From Denitratisoma sp. DHT3 (GTDB taxonomy: Bacteria; Pseudomonadota; Gammaproteobacteria; Burkholderiales; Rhodocyclaceae), in contig NZ_CP020914.1 of the NCBI RefSeq assembly GCF_007833355.1, positions 234,047 through 298,046 on the forward strand: DNA of 64,000 nt, given 5' to 3'. The notes under the pieces were generated by a model. That model saw only the letters and a program-made list of their open reading frames with translations. It was not told the DNA's origin and did no database searches. The position numbers and the translations under genes are program-made. This document shows, one piece after another, positions 50,539 through 59,881 of this stretch. Numbering within the stretch: the stretch's first letter is position 1; each line of letters starts with the position of its first letter.

Positions 50539-53176
50539 CGCTTCCATGGGCGGCATCTTCCGTTCCCGGGAGCCGACTGTCCTCTCCAGGAGCGAACGCT
50601 CCCTGACCCAGACCCTGATGGAATTGCAGGCCATCCTGGAGAACGCGACGGTCGGGATCATGTTTACCCGCAACCGCATGGTTTCCCAGGCCAACTCCCT
50701 GTGCGCCCGGATGTGGGGCTATGAACCGGATGAATTCCTGGGTCTTCCGGGCATCGCCCTCCATCCTTCCGAAGAGGCCTATGCGGAACTGGGCCGCGAG
50801 ACGGTTCCGGTCCTGATCTCCGGCAGGGCCTACCAGACCGAGCGCCAGATGATGCGCAAGGACGGCAGCCTGTTCTGGTGCCGGATCTCGGCCAAGGCGG
50901 TGGACCCGCAGCGCCCCCGGGAGGGGACGATCTGGATCATGGAGGACATCACCGAGGACCGGTTGATCCAGGAGGCGCTGGATCATTCCGCCCGCGAGCT
51001 GATGGGGATCTTCGAGACGAGCCTGATGGGCATCGCGGTGTTCCGCGATGGCCGCATCGCGCGCTGCAACAGCTGTTTCGAGACGCTGTTCGGCGTGCCC
51101 CAGGGCCGCGTCATCGGCGGGCTGGTCAGCGACATGGTTTCCCTGGCGGGGGAGGATATGGCGTACGTCCGCACCCGGATCCGGGCGGATCTGGAGAGCC
51201 GGGGCGAGTATCGGGGCGAGCTCAAGCTGAGGCGCCTGGACGGCAGCGAGTTCTGGGCCTACTGTGCGGCGGCGGCCTTGGACTCGAACGAACCGGACAA
51301 GGGGGTGATCTGGCTGGTCAATGACGTGACCCCCCAGAAGGAAGCGGAGGAAAAGCTCTACCGAGCCCTCGTCGAGCAGGAAGCGATCTTCAACAACGCC
51401 GGCATGGGCATCCTGCTGGTCCGCGGTGGGGTCATCCTGCGGGGCAATCGGCGTTTGTCGGACATGTTCGGTTACACCCAGGAGGAGATGGTCGGCCAGC
51501 CGGTGGACATGCTCTACCGCAAGGAATCGAGGACGATGGAGATCAAGCTGGTGGCCTTCGAAACGATCTCCAGAGGGGAAAACTTCATCATGGAGACGGA
51601 GGCCGTGCGCAAGGGGGGCGACAGCATCTGGGTCAGGGCGACCGGATGCCGGGCCGAAACCGGGCATGACGCCCTGGAGGCCGTCTGGCTGTTCGAGGAC
51701 ATCACCGAGCGCCATCTGGCCGAGCAGGCGCTGATTCAGGCCCGGGATGAGCTGGAGTACCGGGTCCAGGAACGCACGGCCGAGTTGGCGAGGACCAACG
51801 TCCAGTTGCAGGAGGAAATTTCGGAACGCGTCCAGACCGAGCAGCGGATCTGGCATCTCGCCCACCACGATGCCCTGACCGGCCTGCCCAACCGGGTGCT
51901 GCTGCATGATCGCCTGGGGCAGGTGCTGGCCCAGGCGGATCGCAAGAGCCAGCGGGCGGCGCTGCTGTTCCTGGATCTGGATCGCTTCAAGAGCATCAAC
52001 GACAGCCTGGGCCATTCGGTCGGCGACGAACTGCTGAAACAGGTGGCGGAGCGGCTGCGGCGCACGGTGCGGGCGGTGGATACGGTCTCCCGCATGGGCG
52101 GCGACGAGTTCGTCGTGGTCCTCGACGATGTCGGCTCCGTCGACGACGTGGTGCTGGTGGCGGAAAAGATCATTGCCGCGGTGGAACCGCCGATTGTCAT
52201 CAACGGCCAGGAATTGCGCGCCACACCCTCCATCGGCATCAGCATCTATCCCGAAGACGGCAACGACGCGATGCAGTTGATGAAGAACGCCGACACGGCG
52301 ATGTACCATGCCAAGGCGGCGGGGCGGAACAACTTCCAGTTCTTCACCGCCTCGATGAACGAGCAGGCGACCCGTTTCTTCAACCTGGAGACCCGGCTGC
52401 GCGCGGCCTTCGAGGCGGGCGACCTGCTGCTGTACTATCAGCCGCTGGTGGATCTGCGCAAGCGGTCGGTGGTCGGCATGGAGGCGCTGATGCGCTGGCG
52501 CGACCCGGCGCACGGCATGGTTTCGCCGATGGAGTTCATTCCGGTGGCGGAGGAAACCGGGCTGATCCTGCCCCTGGGCGAATGGGTGCTGCACGAGGCG
52601 ATGCGGCAGAACCGGATCTGGCAGGAACAGGGGCATCCCCTGCTGTCCATTTCAGTGAATCTGTCGCCGCGCCAGTTCCGCCAGCGCGGGCTGGTGGATA
52701 CGGTGCGCGCGATCCTGGCGGAAACCGGCCAGCCGGCGCGGCTACTGGAGCTGGAAATCACCGAGAGCACGCTGATGCAGGACGTGGCGGAAACCATGGC
52801 CAAGCTGGAGGAGCTGGCGGCCATGGGGGTGCGCCTGTCGATCGACGATTTTGGCACGGGCTACTCCAGCCTGTCCTATCTCAAGCGCTTCCCGGTGCAC
52901 AAGCTCAAGGTGGACCAGAGCTTCACCCGCGATCTGTGCGAGGACAAGGAGGATGCCGCGATCGTCATGGCCATCATCGGCCTGGCGCACAACCTGGACC
53001 TGGACATCCTGGCCGAGGGCGTCGAAACCGAGCGTCAACTGTCCATGCTGATGAGCTACGGCTGCCACAAGTTCCAGGGCTATTACTTCTCCCGTCCGCA
53101 GGCGCCGGAAAACGCCGACGGGCTGTTCTATCCGCCGTCCCTGCTGGACCTGGCGACCGACTGGGCCGTTTTTTGA
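50528..53176 (+). CDS. PAS-PAS-PAS-GGDEF-EAL signalling protein
   Basis: 882 residues with three PAS/PAC units (about 30-145, 155-275, 280-400), a short coiled coil near 405-435, then GGDEF (SRMGGDEFVVVL near 525) and EAL (GMEALMRW near 655, with DDFGTGYSSL further on). Both catalytic motifs are intact, so it may both make and degrade cyclic-di-GMP. No membrane helices, so it senses a cytoplasmic signal. ATG 50528 overlaps the previous stop; 50546 is an alternative start. Confidence 0.92.
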   Translation: MTHDASMGGIFRSREPTVLSRSERSLTQTLMELQAILENATVGIMFTRNRMVSQANSLCARMWGYEPDEFLGLPGIALHPSEEAYAELGRETVPVLISGRAYQTERQMMRKDGSLFWCRISAKAVDPQRPREGTIWIMEDITEDRLIQEALDHSARELMGIFETSLMGIAVFRDGRIARCNSCFETLFGVPQGRVIGGLVSDMVSLAGEDMAYVRTRIRADLESRGEYRGELKLRRLDGSEFWAYCAAAALDSNEPDKGVIWLVNDVTPQKEAEEKLYRALVEQEAIFNNAGMGILLVRGGVILRGNRRLSDMFGYTQEEMVGQPVDMLYRKESRTMEIKLVAFETISRGENFIMETEAVRKGGDSIWVRATGCRAETGHDALEAVWLFEDITERHLAEQALIQARDELEYRVQERTAELARTNVQLQEEISERVQTEQRIWHLAHHDALTGLPNRVLLHDRLGQVLAQADRKSQRAALLFLDLDRFKSINDSLGHSVGDELLKQVAERLRRTVRAVDTVSRMGGDEFVVVLDDVGSVDDVVLVAEKIIAAVEPPIVINGQELRATPSIGISIYPEDGNDAMQLMKNADTAMYHAKAAGRNNFQFFTASMNEQATRFFNLETRLRAAFEAGDLLLYYQPLVDLRKRSVVGMEALMRWRDPAHGMVSPMEFIPVAEETGLILPLGEWVLHEAMRQNRIWQEQGHPLLSISVNLSPRQFRQRGLVDTVRAILAETGQPARLLELEITESTLMQDVAETMAKLEELAAMGVRLSIDDFGTGYSSLSYLKRFPVHKLKVDQSFTRDLCEDKEDAAIVMAIIGLAHNLDLDILAEGVETERQLSMLMSYGCHKFQGYYFSRPQAPENADGLFYPPSLLDLATDWAVF

Positions 53177-53212
53177 CCGGACAAGCCGGGAAGGCTGGCC
53201 CGTGGCGCCGTT

Positions 53213-53935
53213 TCAGGGCAGCAGCAGGGAGAAGCGGGCGCCGTTCCGGTTGTCCAGTTCCAGGCGTCCCCGGCGGCCGTCGGGGGTGCGGTGCAATTCC
53301 GCGATCAGCCGGGAAAAGCGCAGGCCCAGGCCGCTGGAGCCCGTTCCCATCGGGAGGCTGGCGTCGTCGCCGGCCAGGATTTCCGGTGGAAAACCGGAGC
53401 CATCGTCGGCGACCGTGATGCGCAGGCCGCCCGCCGGCTCCAGCGCCAGCGCCAGGCTGACGCGGTCGCGGCCATGGCGCAGGCCGTTGCGCAGGGCGTC
53501 GAGCAGGGCGAATTTGACCAGGTAGGCATCGAAGGCCCAGCTGCCGATCGCCTGGGCGCCGGCCGTGTCCCAGGCCACCGCGGCCGCGCCGGCGGGAAGC
53601 GGAATCAGTTCCAGGCGCAGATCGGCGAGGAATTCACCGAGATCGTGATCATCCACCGTCAGTTTCAAGGTGCCCTGGTCGGCGCGGTAGAACGCCAGCA
53701 ATTCGACCAGTTGCGCCGAAATCCGGGTGGCGATCGCCGCGGCCTGCTCCAGTTCCGTCGAGGGCGTCCGCTGGCGGGCCTGGGCGAGACAGAGATTGAG
53801 CGCGTTCAGCGCATTCTTGGTGTCGTGGATGACGGTGGCGAGCAATGAGTCCATCCCGAAAACCTCGCCGCGCCCGGTTTTCTCCTCGCGGGGCGGGCAG
53901 GTTCGGGGCGGCCCTTCGTTTTCCAGAGAGTCCAT
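53213..53935 (-). CDS. Histidine kinase-like ATPase, short form
   Basis: 240 residues. A DHp-like helix with IHDTKNALNALNL (about 36-48) carries the candidate phospho-His, followed by a GHKL ATPase domain with N-box LLDALRNGLRHG and G-boxes VADDGSGF and GSSGLGLRFS. No sensor domain. It ends a minus-strand group with the REC-TPR gene (8 bases before it), so the pair may be a soluble two-component unit. The ligand is presumably provided by a partner protein. Confidence 0.85.
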   Translation of the reverse strand: MDSLENEGPPRTCPPREEKTGRGEVFGMDSLLATVIHDTKNALNALNLCLAQARQRTPSTELEQAAAIATRISAQLVELLAFYRADQGTLKLTVDDHDLGEFLADLRLELIPLPAGAAAVAWDTAGAQAIGSWAFDAYLVKFALLDALRNGLRHGRDRVSLALALEPAGGLRITVADDGSGFPPEILAGDDASLPMGTGSSGLGLRFSRLIAELHRTPDGRRGRLELDNRNGARFSLLLP

Positions 53936-53943
53936 GACCGGAT

Positions 53944-55554
53944 CTACAGCGGCGGTGCGCCGACGGGCGCCAGCCGGCGGTAATAGTCGGCTGTCTCGGC
54001 GAGCTTTGGATGATCCGGATTGGCGTGCCTGGCCTGGACCAGATAGCGATGGGCGAGGGCGATCCGGTCGTGGTCCATGCCGTCCTTCTGGATCTGCATC
54101 AGCAGGGCGAGACCGGCATTGATCGCCACCTGGGCATTGTTGGTGAGCCGGTCGGCGGCTTGCGTCAACATCTCGACTGCCCGCTCCAGTTCCCCGGCCC
54201 TGGCCAGCGCCACCGCATCGTTGTTGAGCTGGATCATGCGCTTGCGCGTCGCCTCCAGCAGCACGTGTCCTTCATCTTCGAGGCCGGCCGAGGTGAATAC
54301 CGACTGGGCGCGGGCAAAGACCCGATCGTCCTCGTGATGGTCCTCGGCCACGCTCTGGATGATGCGCTTGCCTTCCTCCTGGTTGTCGCTGGCGAAGCAG
54401 GCCTGGGCGATCTCCAGTCGGGTCTGCGGGTCCAGGGCGTTGTCCTGCCCCGTCTGCAAGGCTTTTTTCAGCGCGGCTTCGGCGGCCGTCTTGTTGCCGG
54501 CCTTGATCTGCACCTGGCTTTCCAGGGCGGCCTGGCGCGCCTCCAGTTCCGCACTGCGCTGGAAATGCTGGGCCATGTCCTTGACCGCCGTCAGCGCTTC
54601 CTGGGTCTTGCCCTGCTCGGCGCAGCTCTTGGCCAGGCCGGCGTAGTCGTCCTGGCTCTTGAAGAAACCGGTGCGGTCCTTGGTCACCGCCAGCCGGAAA
54701 GCGTTCTCGGCCCGGCCGTAGTCCTTGTTTTCCAGCGCCAGGGCGCCGAGTTGGCGCTGGCGCCGGGTGGAGGGCGAGACCTTGAGCGCCCGCTCCACCA
54801 CCTGCTGGGCGGCCTGCTTGTCGGTCTGTTCCAGCAATCGGGCGAGGGAGTCGTAGGCCGCGAGGTAGTTGGGATAGGCGGCCAGGATCTGGTTGAGGTG
54901 TTCCCGCGCTTCGGCGTGGGCGCCCTTGGCCGCCAGCGCCCGCGCCTTGCCGACCGCTCCCCAGGGCGTCTGCCGCTGGGCCAGGATGCTCTCGTAGAGG
55001 GCCAGGGCCTCGTCGTGCCGGCCCAGCTCCATCAGCAGATCGCCCTTGAGGCGCAGGATGTCCAGGCTGTAGCGGGATTTCCCGGCCAGCAGCTCGTCGC
55101 AGGCCGCCAGCGCCAGGGCCGGATTGCCCTTGTCGGCCATGTGCCGATGGATCGGGGCCAGGGCCGCCTTTTTTTCCAGTATCCGGATCAGGCGCGCGCC
55201 CAGGATCTCCGCCGTGAAGGGTTTGATCAGGTAGTCGTCGGGGGCGAATTCGGCGGCCGTGGATACCTGCTCGTAACCGGTCTCGCCGGTGATGATCATG
55301 AAGGCGGTGGTCAGCGGCAGCAGCTTCTTGCGGCGCACCAGCTCCAGCAGCTGCTGGCCGTCCGCGCCCTGGCCGAGGTTGTAGTCGCAGACCACCAGGT
55401 CGTAGCGATTGAGGCTCAGCTTGTCCACGGCTTCCTTGACGTTGCGCACCAGGTCGCATTGTTCAAGGCCGGCGTTGGACAACTGGATGCGTACCGAGGC
55501 ACGCATCTCCGGGATGTCGTCGATCAACAGGCCGCGCTTGTCATGCAGGTCCAT
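53944..55554 (-). CDS. Response regulator with TPR domain
   Basis: 536 residues. A CheY-like receiver at about 6-128 (LLIDDIPEMR, phospho-Asp in VVCDYNLGQGADG, Thr in MIITGETG and Lys in YLIKPF) is followed by a long chain of tetratricopeptide repeats (about 140-530) in place of a DNA-binding output. It resembles receiver-TPR proteins that act through protein contacts. Start ATG 55554; upstream in-frame sequence overlaps fbp and is not homologous. Next to a short histidine kinase-like gene, its probable partner. Confidence 0.88.
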   Translation of the reverse strand: MDLHDKRGLLIDDIPEMRASVRIQLSNAGLEQCDLVRNVKEAVDKLSLNRYDLVVCDYNLGQGADGQQLLELVRRKKLLPLTTAFMIITGETGYEQVSTAAEFAPDDYLIKPFTAEILGARLIRILEKKAALAPIHRHMADKGNPALALAACDELLAGKSRYSLDILRLKGDLLMELGRHDEALALYESILAQRQTPWGAVGKARALAAKGAHAEAREHLNQILAAYPNYLAAYDSLARLLEQTDKQAAQQVVERALKVSPSTRRQRQLGALALENKDYGRAENAFRLAVTKDRTGFFKSQDDYAGLAKSCAEQGKTQEALTAVKDMAQHFQRSAELEARQAALESQVQIKAGNKTAAEAALKKALQTGQDNALDPQTRLEIAQACFASDNQEEGKRIIQSVAEDHHEDDRVFARAQSVFTSAGLEDEGHVLLEATRKRMIQLNNDAVALARAGELERAVEMLTQAADRLTNNAQVAINAGLALLMQIQKDGMDHDRIALAHRYLVQARHANPDHPKLAETADYYRRLAPVGAPPL

Positions 55555-55601
55555 GAGGGCTCCGTCAGGGCATCGTGGCGCTGTCTGGACAGGGAAGGGG
55601 C

Positions 55602-56600
55602 TCAGCCCGAATGATAGGCGGTGACGCGTTCCACTTCGTTCTTCGAACCCAGGATCACCGGCACCCGCTGGTGCAGGGACCGGGGCTGGATCTCGAGAAT
55701 GGGGCCGCGGCCGTCGGTGGCCCGGCCGCCCGCCTGCTCGATGATCATGGCCATCGGATTGGCTTCGTACATCAGGCGCAGCTTGCCGCCCTTGGCCTGG
55801 GTCTTGCTGTCGAGCGGATACATGAAAATGCCGCCGCGGCTGATGATCCGATGCACGTCGGCCACCATCGAGGCGACCCAGCGCATGTTGAAGTCCTGGC
55901 CGCGGGGACCTTCCTTGCCCGCCAGCAATTCGTCGATGTAGCGCTTCACCGGCGCTTCCCAGAAACGGCTGTTGGAGGCGTTGATGGCGAACTCCCTGGT
56001 GTCCTCGGGAATGCGGACGTTTTCCTGGGTGAGCACGAAGCGGCCCATTTCCCGGTCCAGGGTGAACACGTTGACCCCGTCGCCCAGGGTCAGCACCAGC
56101 AGGGTGGTGGGGCCGTAAACCGCATAGCCGGCGCAGACCTGCTGCGTGCCCGGCTGGAGGAAGGCCTGTTCGTCGGGTTCGACGCCTTCGGGGCAGCGCA
56201 GCACGGAAAAGATGGTGCCCACCGAGACGTTGACGTCGATGTTGGAGGAGCCGTCCAGGGGGTCGAACAGCAAGAGGTATTCGCCCTTGGGGTAACGATT
56301 CGGAATGACGTGCGGGTGCTCCATCTCCTCCGACGCCATGCCGGCCAGATGGCCGCCCCATTCGTTGGCCTCGAGCAGGATCTCGTTGGAGATCACGTCC
56401 AGCTTTTTCTGGACCTCGCCCTGGACGTTGTCGGAACCGGCGGAACCCAGCACGCCGGCCAGGCTGCCCTTGCCGATGGCGATGGAAATGGCCTTGCAGG
56501 CCCGGGAAACCACTTCGATCAGCAGCCGCAGGTCGCCGCAGATGGTGTTTTTGTCGCGTTGCTTCTCGATCAGGAAGCGGGAGAGGGTGATGGAGCGCAT
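55602..56600 (-). CDS. fbp: Fructose-1,6-bisphosphatase class I
   Basis: 332 residues. Class I FBPase with [19 protein letters not shown] near 110-128 (metal-binding Asp), YSGCMIAD-equivalent region [23 protein letters not shown] (in part) and the C-terminal VERVTAYHS. It converts fructose-1,6-bisphosphate to fructose-6-phosphate in gluconeogenesis, needed for growth on acids such as those of the catabolic region. ATG 56600 has a GC-rich upstream region without a clear operon partner. Confidence 0.94.
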   Translation of the reverse strand: MRSITLSRFLIEKQRDKNTICGDLRLLIEVVSRACKAISIAIGKGSLAGVLGSAGSDNVQGEVQKKLDVISNEILLEANEWGGHLAGMASEEMEHPHVIPNRYPKGEYLLLFDPLDGSSNIDVNVSVGTIFSVLRCPEGVEPDEQAFLQPGTQQVCAGYAVYGPTTLLVLTLGDGVNVFTLDREMGRFVLTQENVRIPEDTREFAINASNSRFWEAPVKRYIDELLAGKEGPRGQDFNMRWVASMVADVHRIISRGGIFMYPLDSKTQAKGGKLRLMYEANPMAMIIEQAGGRATDGRGPILEIQPRSLHQRVPVILGSKNEVERVTAYHSG

Positions 56601-56701
56601 GGTCTTGGTGGGCGTGGAGGATCGGAGCCGGGATTATAGACAGTCGCCCTCGTCGAGAAGGCGGAATGCGATCAGGGGCGCATTCCGCCGCGGCATGTGC
56701 G

Positions 56702-57805
56702 TCAGGCCTCCACCATGTGCCGGATGACGTTGTTGAAATGGCCGATCCAGACCGGGTCGAACTGCTTGTCGCAGGCGTTGATCTCGGCGATGGCGCGTAG
56801 CAGGGATCGTCCCTTGCCGCGATCCCGGTGCTTCAGGGTGACGGCTTCGAAGGCGTCGATGATGGCGAGGATCTTGGCGCCCGGATGGATGTCGGCGCCC
56901 TTGAGGCCCGCCGGATAGCCGGCGCCGTCGGGCATTTCGTGGTGCTGCGCGACCATGATGGCGGCCTCGGTCCAGGGCGGCATCCGCTCCAGCAGCCCGG
57001 CGCCGAAGTGGGGGTGGTCGCGCAGGGCCTTGAGGTCCTCGGCGGACAGCTTGCCCATCTTGAGCCAGACTGATTCGGCCAGGAACATCATGCCGACATC
57101 GTGCATGTAGACGGCGGCGTCCAACTGCACGGGATTCACCGGGAATCCCGCGTCGCCGTTGGTGTCGCGGGCCAGGCGCAGCAGGCGTTCGCTGCGCCCC
57201 TGCAGCAGCGGCGAATGGGTTTCCAGTTGCAGGGCGATCTGCTTGAAGAAATTCAGATCGGCCGTGGCCTCGCTCTGCGCGCTGCCGGTGTCGGCCGCCG
57301 GCGCCTTGATGCTTGCGGCGATCTGCCGCGGGCGAAAGCCGGTGACGGCTTCGATCAGGTCGGCGCTGTGCCGATCGATGGCGTCGTTCTCCACCTCGCT
57401 CATGGCGTCCAGCCGCTGCACCAGCTCGGGCAGGCCGAGATTCACCAGGGAGCGATGGGTGACCAGGGCCTCGGTGGCCAGCTCCAGGCGATCCAGCGCG
57501 AGCAGGATGACCTCGGCCAGCAACTCCGAAAACTTGATCGTGTCCTCCCGCATCCGCGCCAGCAGGGTTTCGATCGGATGGGCGATCATCACGCCGACAT
57601 CGACCTTGCAGATCGCGGCATCGCCCTTGATGTTGTGCAGGGCGCGGAACAGGTCGGCAATGACCGCGAAATCCTGGGGGTGGCGGCGCAAGCGGGCGAT
57701 GTCCCGCTCGATGATGGGCGTCTTGTCGATCAGCGCATCGTAGAACTCCTGCAGGGCCTCCTGGTCGCGCACCGGGGGGTTGAGCAGGCTGCTGTAGTCG
57801 GGCAT
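56702..57805 (-). CDS. HPt / HD-GYP two-domain signalling protein
   Basis: 367 residues. The N-terminal ~100 residues have the HPt motif FRALHNIKGDAA with phospho-His57. The C-terminal half (about 200-365) is an HD-GYP-type domain: AVYMHDVGM, HPHFGAGLL, AQHHEMPDGAGYPAGLKG and ILAIIDAFEAVT. HD-GYP domains hydrolyse cyclic-di-GMP. The HD, HH and GYP motifs are present. The combination suggests phosphorelay control of c-di-GMP breakdown, perhaps with the histidine kinase-like protein and the REC-TPR protein nearby. Confidence 0.85.
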   Translation of the reverse strand: MPDYSSLLNPPVRDQEALQEFYDALIDKTPIIERDIARLRRHPQDFAVIADLFRALHNIKGDAAICKVDVGVMIAHPIETLLARMREDTIKFSELLAEVILLALDRLELATEALVTHRSLVNLGLPELVQRLDAMSEVENDAIDRHSADLIEAVTGFRPRQIAASIKAPAADTGSAQSEATADLNFFKQIALQLETHSPLLQGRSERLLRLARDTNGDAGFPVNPVQLDAAVYMHDVGMMFLAESVWLKMGKLSAEDLKALRDHPHFGAGLLERMPPWTEAAIMVAQHHEMPDGAGYPAGLKGADIHPGAKILAIIDAFEAVTLKHRDRGKGRSLLRAIAEINACDKQFDPVWIGHFNNVIRHMVEA

Positions 57806-57855
57806 GGGAATCTCCAGGTTGCCGGTTCCGATTCATGCCATGTTAAACCAACTGA

Positions 57856-58006
57856 GGCTCGCCCCTCTTCGCCCCCCTCGGGGGGGGGCGATACGGCTCG
57901 CTGCGCTCGAAGTTACGGGGAGCGCTGTAGCGGTACCGATCGGTTGCGGCTGGCGCCGCGTGCCGCTTTTCCTTGCGACGGCGCGGCGGAAAAGCTCTGG
58001 CGGGGC
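57856..58006 (+). repeat. Dispersed ~150-bp repeat family, copy 2
   Basis: Shares with copies 1 and 3 the GC hairpin, GCGATACGGCTCGCTGCGCTCG, CGCTGTAGCGGTACCGATCGG, GCGCCGCGTGCCGCTTTTCC and GGAAAAGCTCTG blocks (each quoted in part). It fills most of the 397-base gap between the HPt/HD-GYP gene and the deaminase gene. The remainder, 58007-58190, shows nothing I recognise. Confidence 0.75.
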
Positions 58007-58167
58007 AGAGCTGACGTTTTGACCTTGTGGGACGAGGAGGGGATTCGCCGTGCCCGCCGTGAAAAAACAACGGATTGCCAACGCTTGATCGCTCACTTGC
58101 ACGGTGATGTGGCCAACCACGACACATCCGCTCCAACTCTGTGCCCTCTGTGGCTTGAAGTGTGGTT

Positions 58168-58196
58168 TTCAGAATGGTTCCTTGCTTTGCTAAGAT
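58168..58196 (+). promoter_or_regulatory. Promoter of the deaminase gene, leaderless candidate
   Basis: TTCAGA (58168-58173), a 17-base spacer and TAAGAT (58191-58196). The expected transcript start is 58203, the A of the ATG. No Shine-Dalgarno sequence is present. Confidence 0.5.
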
Positions 58197-58202
58197 GGAC
58201 GC

Positions 58203-58775
58203 ATGCCCGCCATCCTGCACCTGGAGCTGCCCGACTTCATCGCCGACGCCAATGATTCGGGGCTGGTCTTGCCGATCCCGGAGGAGCGGATGGCGTTCGT
58301 GATCGCCTTGGCGCGGCGGAATATCGCCGGCGGCGGCGGTCCCTTCGGCGCCGCCGTGTTCGAGCGGGATAGCGGACGCCTGGTGGCGGCGGGCGTCAAT
58401 CGGGTGATTGCCTGCCGCTGCTCGTCGGCCCATGCGGAAATCGTCGCCCTGAGCCTGGCGCAGCAGCGCGTCGGCGGCTACGATCTGGGCGCCTCGCGAC
58501 AACCGGCCCACGAACTGGTGAGCAGCGTGGAGCCCTGCGTGATGTGCCTGGGCGCCGTGCTCTGGTCGGGGGTGCGCCACCTGGTCTGCGGCGCTCGCGA
58601 CGGCGATGCGCGGGCGGTGGGTTTCGACGAGGGCCCCAAGCCGGCGGCCTGGGGCGAGGAACTGCGCCGGCGCGGCATCGAGGTCACGCTGGACGTATTG
58701 CGCGACCAGGCCGTGAGCGTGTTGCGTGACTACGCGGTCGGCGGCGGCCTGGTGTACAACGCCCGCTGCGAATAG
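58203..58775 (+). CDS. Nucleoside/guanine deaminase family protein
   Basis: A 190-residue cytidine deaminase-fold zinc enzyme. SAHAEIVAL (His ligand and catalytic Glu) and EPCVMCLGAV (two Cys ligands) are intact, with a GGGPFGAAVFERDSGRLV strand typical of guanine deaminase/TadA-like proteins. It is longer than CDA and lacks a tRNA-binding C-terminal helix that I can recognise, so a free nucleobase or nucleoside is the likely substrate. Confidence 0.84.
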   Translation: MPAILHLELPDFIADANDSGLVLPIPEERMAFVIALARRNIAGGGGPFGAAVFERDSGRLVAAGVNRVIACRCSSAHAEIVALSLAQQRVGGYDLGASRQPAHELVSSVEPCVMCLGAVLWSGVRHLVCGARDGDARAVGFDEGPKPAAWGEELRRRGIEVTLDVLRDQAVSVLRDYAVGGGLVYNARCE

Positions 58776-58805
58776 CGGGCGCCGCGACCCGTCGGAACGG
58801 CAGCC

Positions 58806-59813
58806 CTATATCCAGCCCGCGGTGGATAGCTCGTCCTTCAGGTAGGCGTAGTAGATGGGGGCGGCGATCAGGCCCGGGATGCCGAAAGCCGCCTCGAGCA
58901 GCAGCATCGCCAGGAGCAGTTCCCAAGCCCGTGCGGCGATGCGGCTGCCGATGATGTGTGCATTGAGAAAATATTCCAGCTTGTGGATCACGACCAGGAA
59001 AACCAGGGATGCCAGTCCCAGTTCCGGCGAGTGGGACAGGCTGACCACCACGATCGCGGTATTGGAAATCAGGTTGCCCACCACCGGCAGCAGGCCGGCG
59101 ACGAAGGTGAGCGCCACCAGGGTCTTGGTCAAGGGCAGGTGTATGCCGCAGAGGGGCAGGACCAGGACCAGATACAGAGCGGTCAGGAATGTGTTGATCG
59201 CGGAAATGCGCACCTGGGCGAAAACGATGCGATGGAAGGCTGCGCTCAACTTGCGGGCCCGCTCCAGCAGGGCGGCCGCCAGGGGGCGATGGTCCGTGTC
59301 GGGATAGGTCTCGCGCAGCGCGACCATGGCGCCGATGACCATGCCCAGCAGCACGTGGGCCAGGCCGCGCGCCATGCCCTTGCCCACCAGTTGCAGATCG
59401 GCGCTGTGTTCCCGCAGCCAGTGGAGCAGGGCGTCGTGGATGGCCTCGGTGCCGGCGGGAAGCGCGGCGACCAGCCAGGCCGGCAGCGCGGCGCGGGCCT
59501 GCTCGACGATGGCGGCCAACTTGTTCGCCAGTTCCTGGAAACTGCCCGCTTCACTGCGCAGGAAGGCCAGCCCGAGCATTGCGGTTGCCGTGATCGCCGC
59601 GATCACCAGGACGCTCAGCAGCACCACCGCGGCCAGCCGGGCGCGATTGTCGGAAAGGTTGGATCCCAGCAGCGGGGCCAGCATATGCACCAGTTGATAC
59701 ACCAGGAGCCCGGCCAGGAGGGCGGGCAGCAGATGCAGATGCAGGATCAGCGGCAGGAGCAGGGCCGCCAGCAGCCAGGCGATCTGGCGGGCACGTTCGT
59801 CAGTGGGGGCCAT
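58806..59813 (-). CDS. AI-2E family transporter (PerM/TqsA-like)
   Basis: 335 residues with about seven to eight membrane helices and a soluble insert around 90-145. C-terminal LEYFLNAHIIGSRI and AFGIPGLIAAPIYYAYLKDELS are the conserved family blocks. The family includes AI-2 exporters and Na+/H+ antiporters, so the substrate is not assigned. The stop at 58806 lies 31 bases from the convergent deaminase stop. Confidence 0.88.
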   Translation of the reverse strand: MAPTDERARQIAWLLAALLLPLILHLHLLPALLAGLLVYQLVHMLAPLLGSNLSDNRARLAAVVLLSVLVIAAITATAMLGLAFLRSEAGSFQELANKLAAIVEQARAALPAWLVAALPAGTEAIHDALLHWLREHSADLQLVGKGMARGLAHVLLGMVIGAMVALRETYPDTDHRPLAAALLERARKLSAAFHRIVFAQVRISAINTFLTALYLVLVLPLCGIHLPLTKTLVALTFVAGLLPVVGNLISNTAIVVVSLSHSPELGLASLVFLVVIHKLEYFLNAHIIGSRIAARAWELLLAMLLLEAAFGIPGLIAAPIYYAYLKDELSTAGWI

Positions 59814-59881
59814 GGGGCGTCGGTCAGTGCATGGAAACAGCCGCAGTCTACCTGCTCATTGGCAGTGAAACAGATGCCCGG

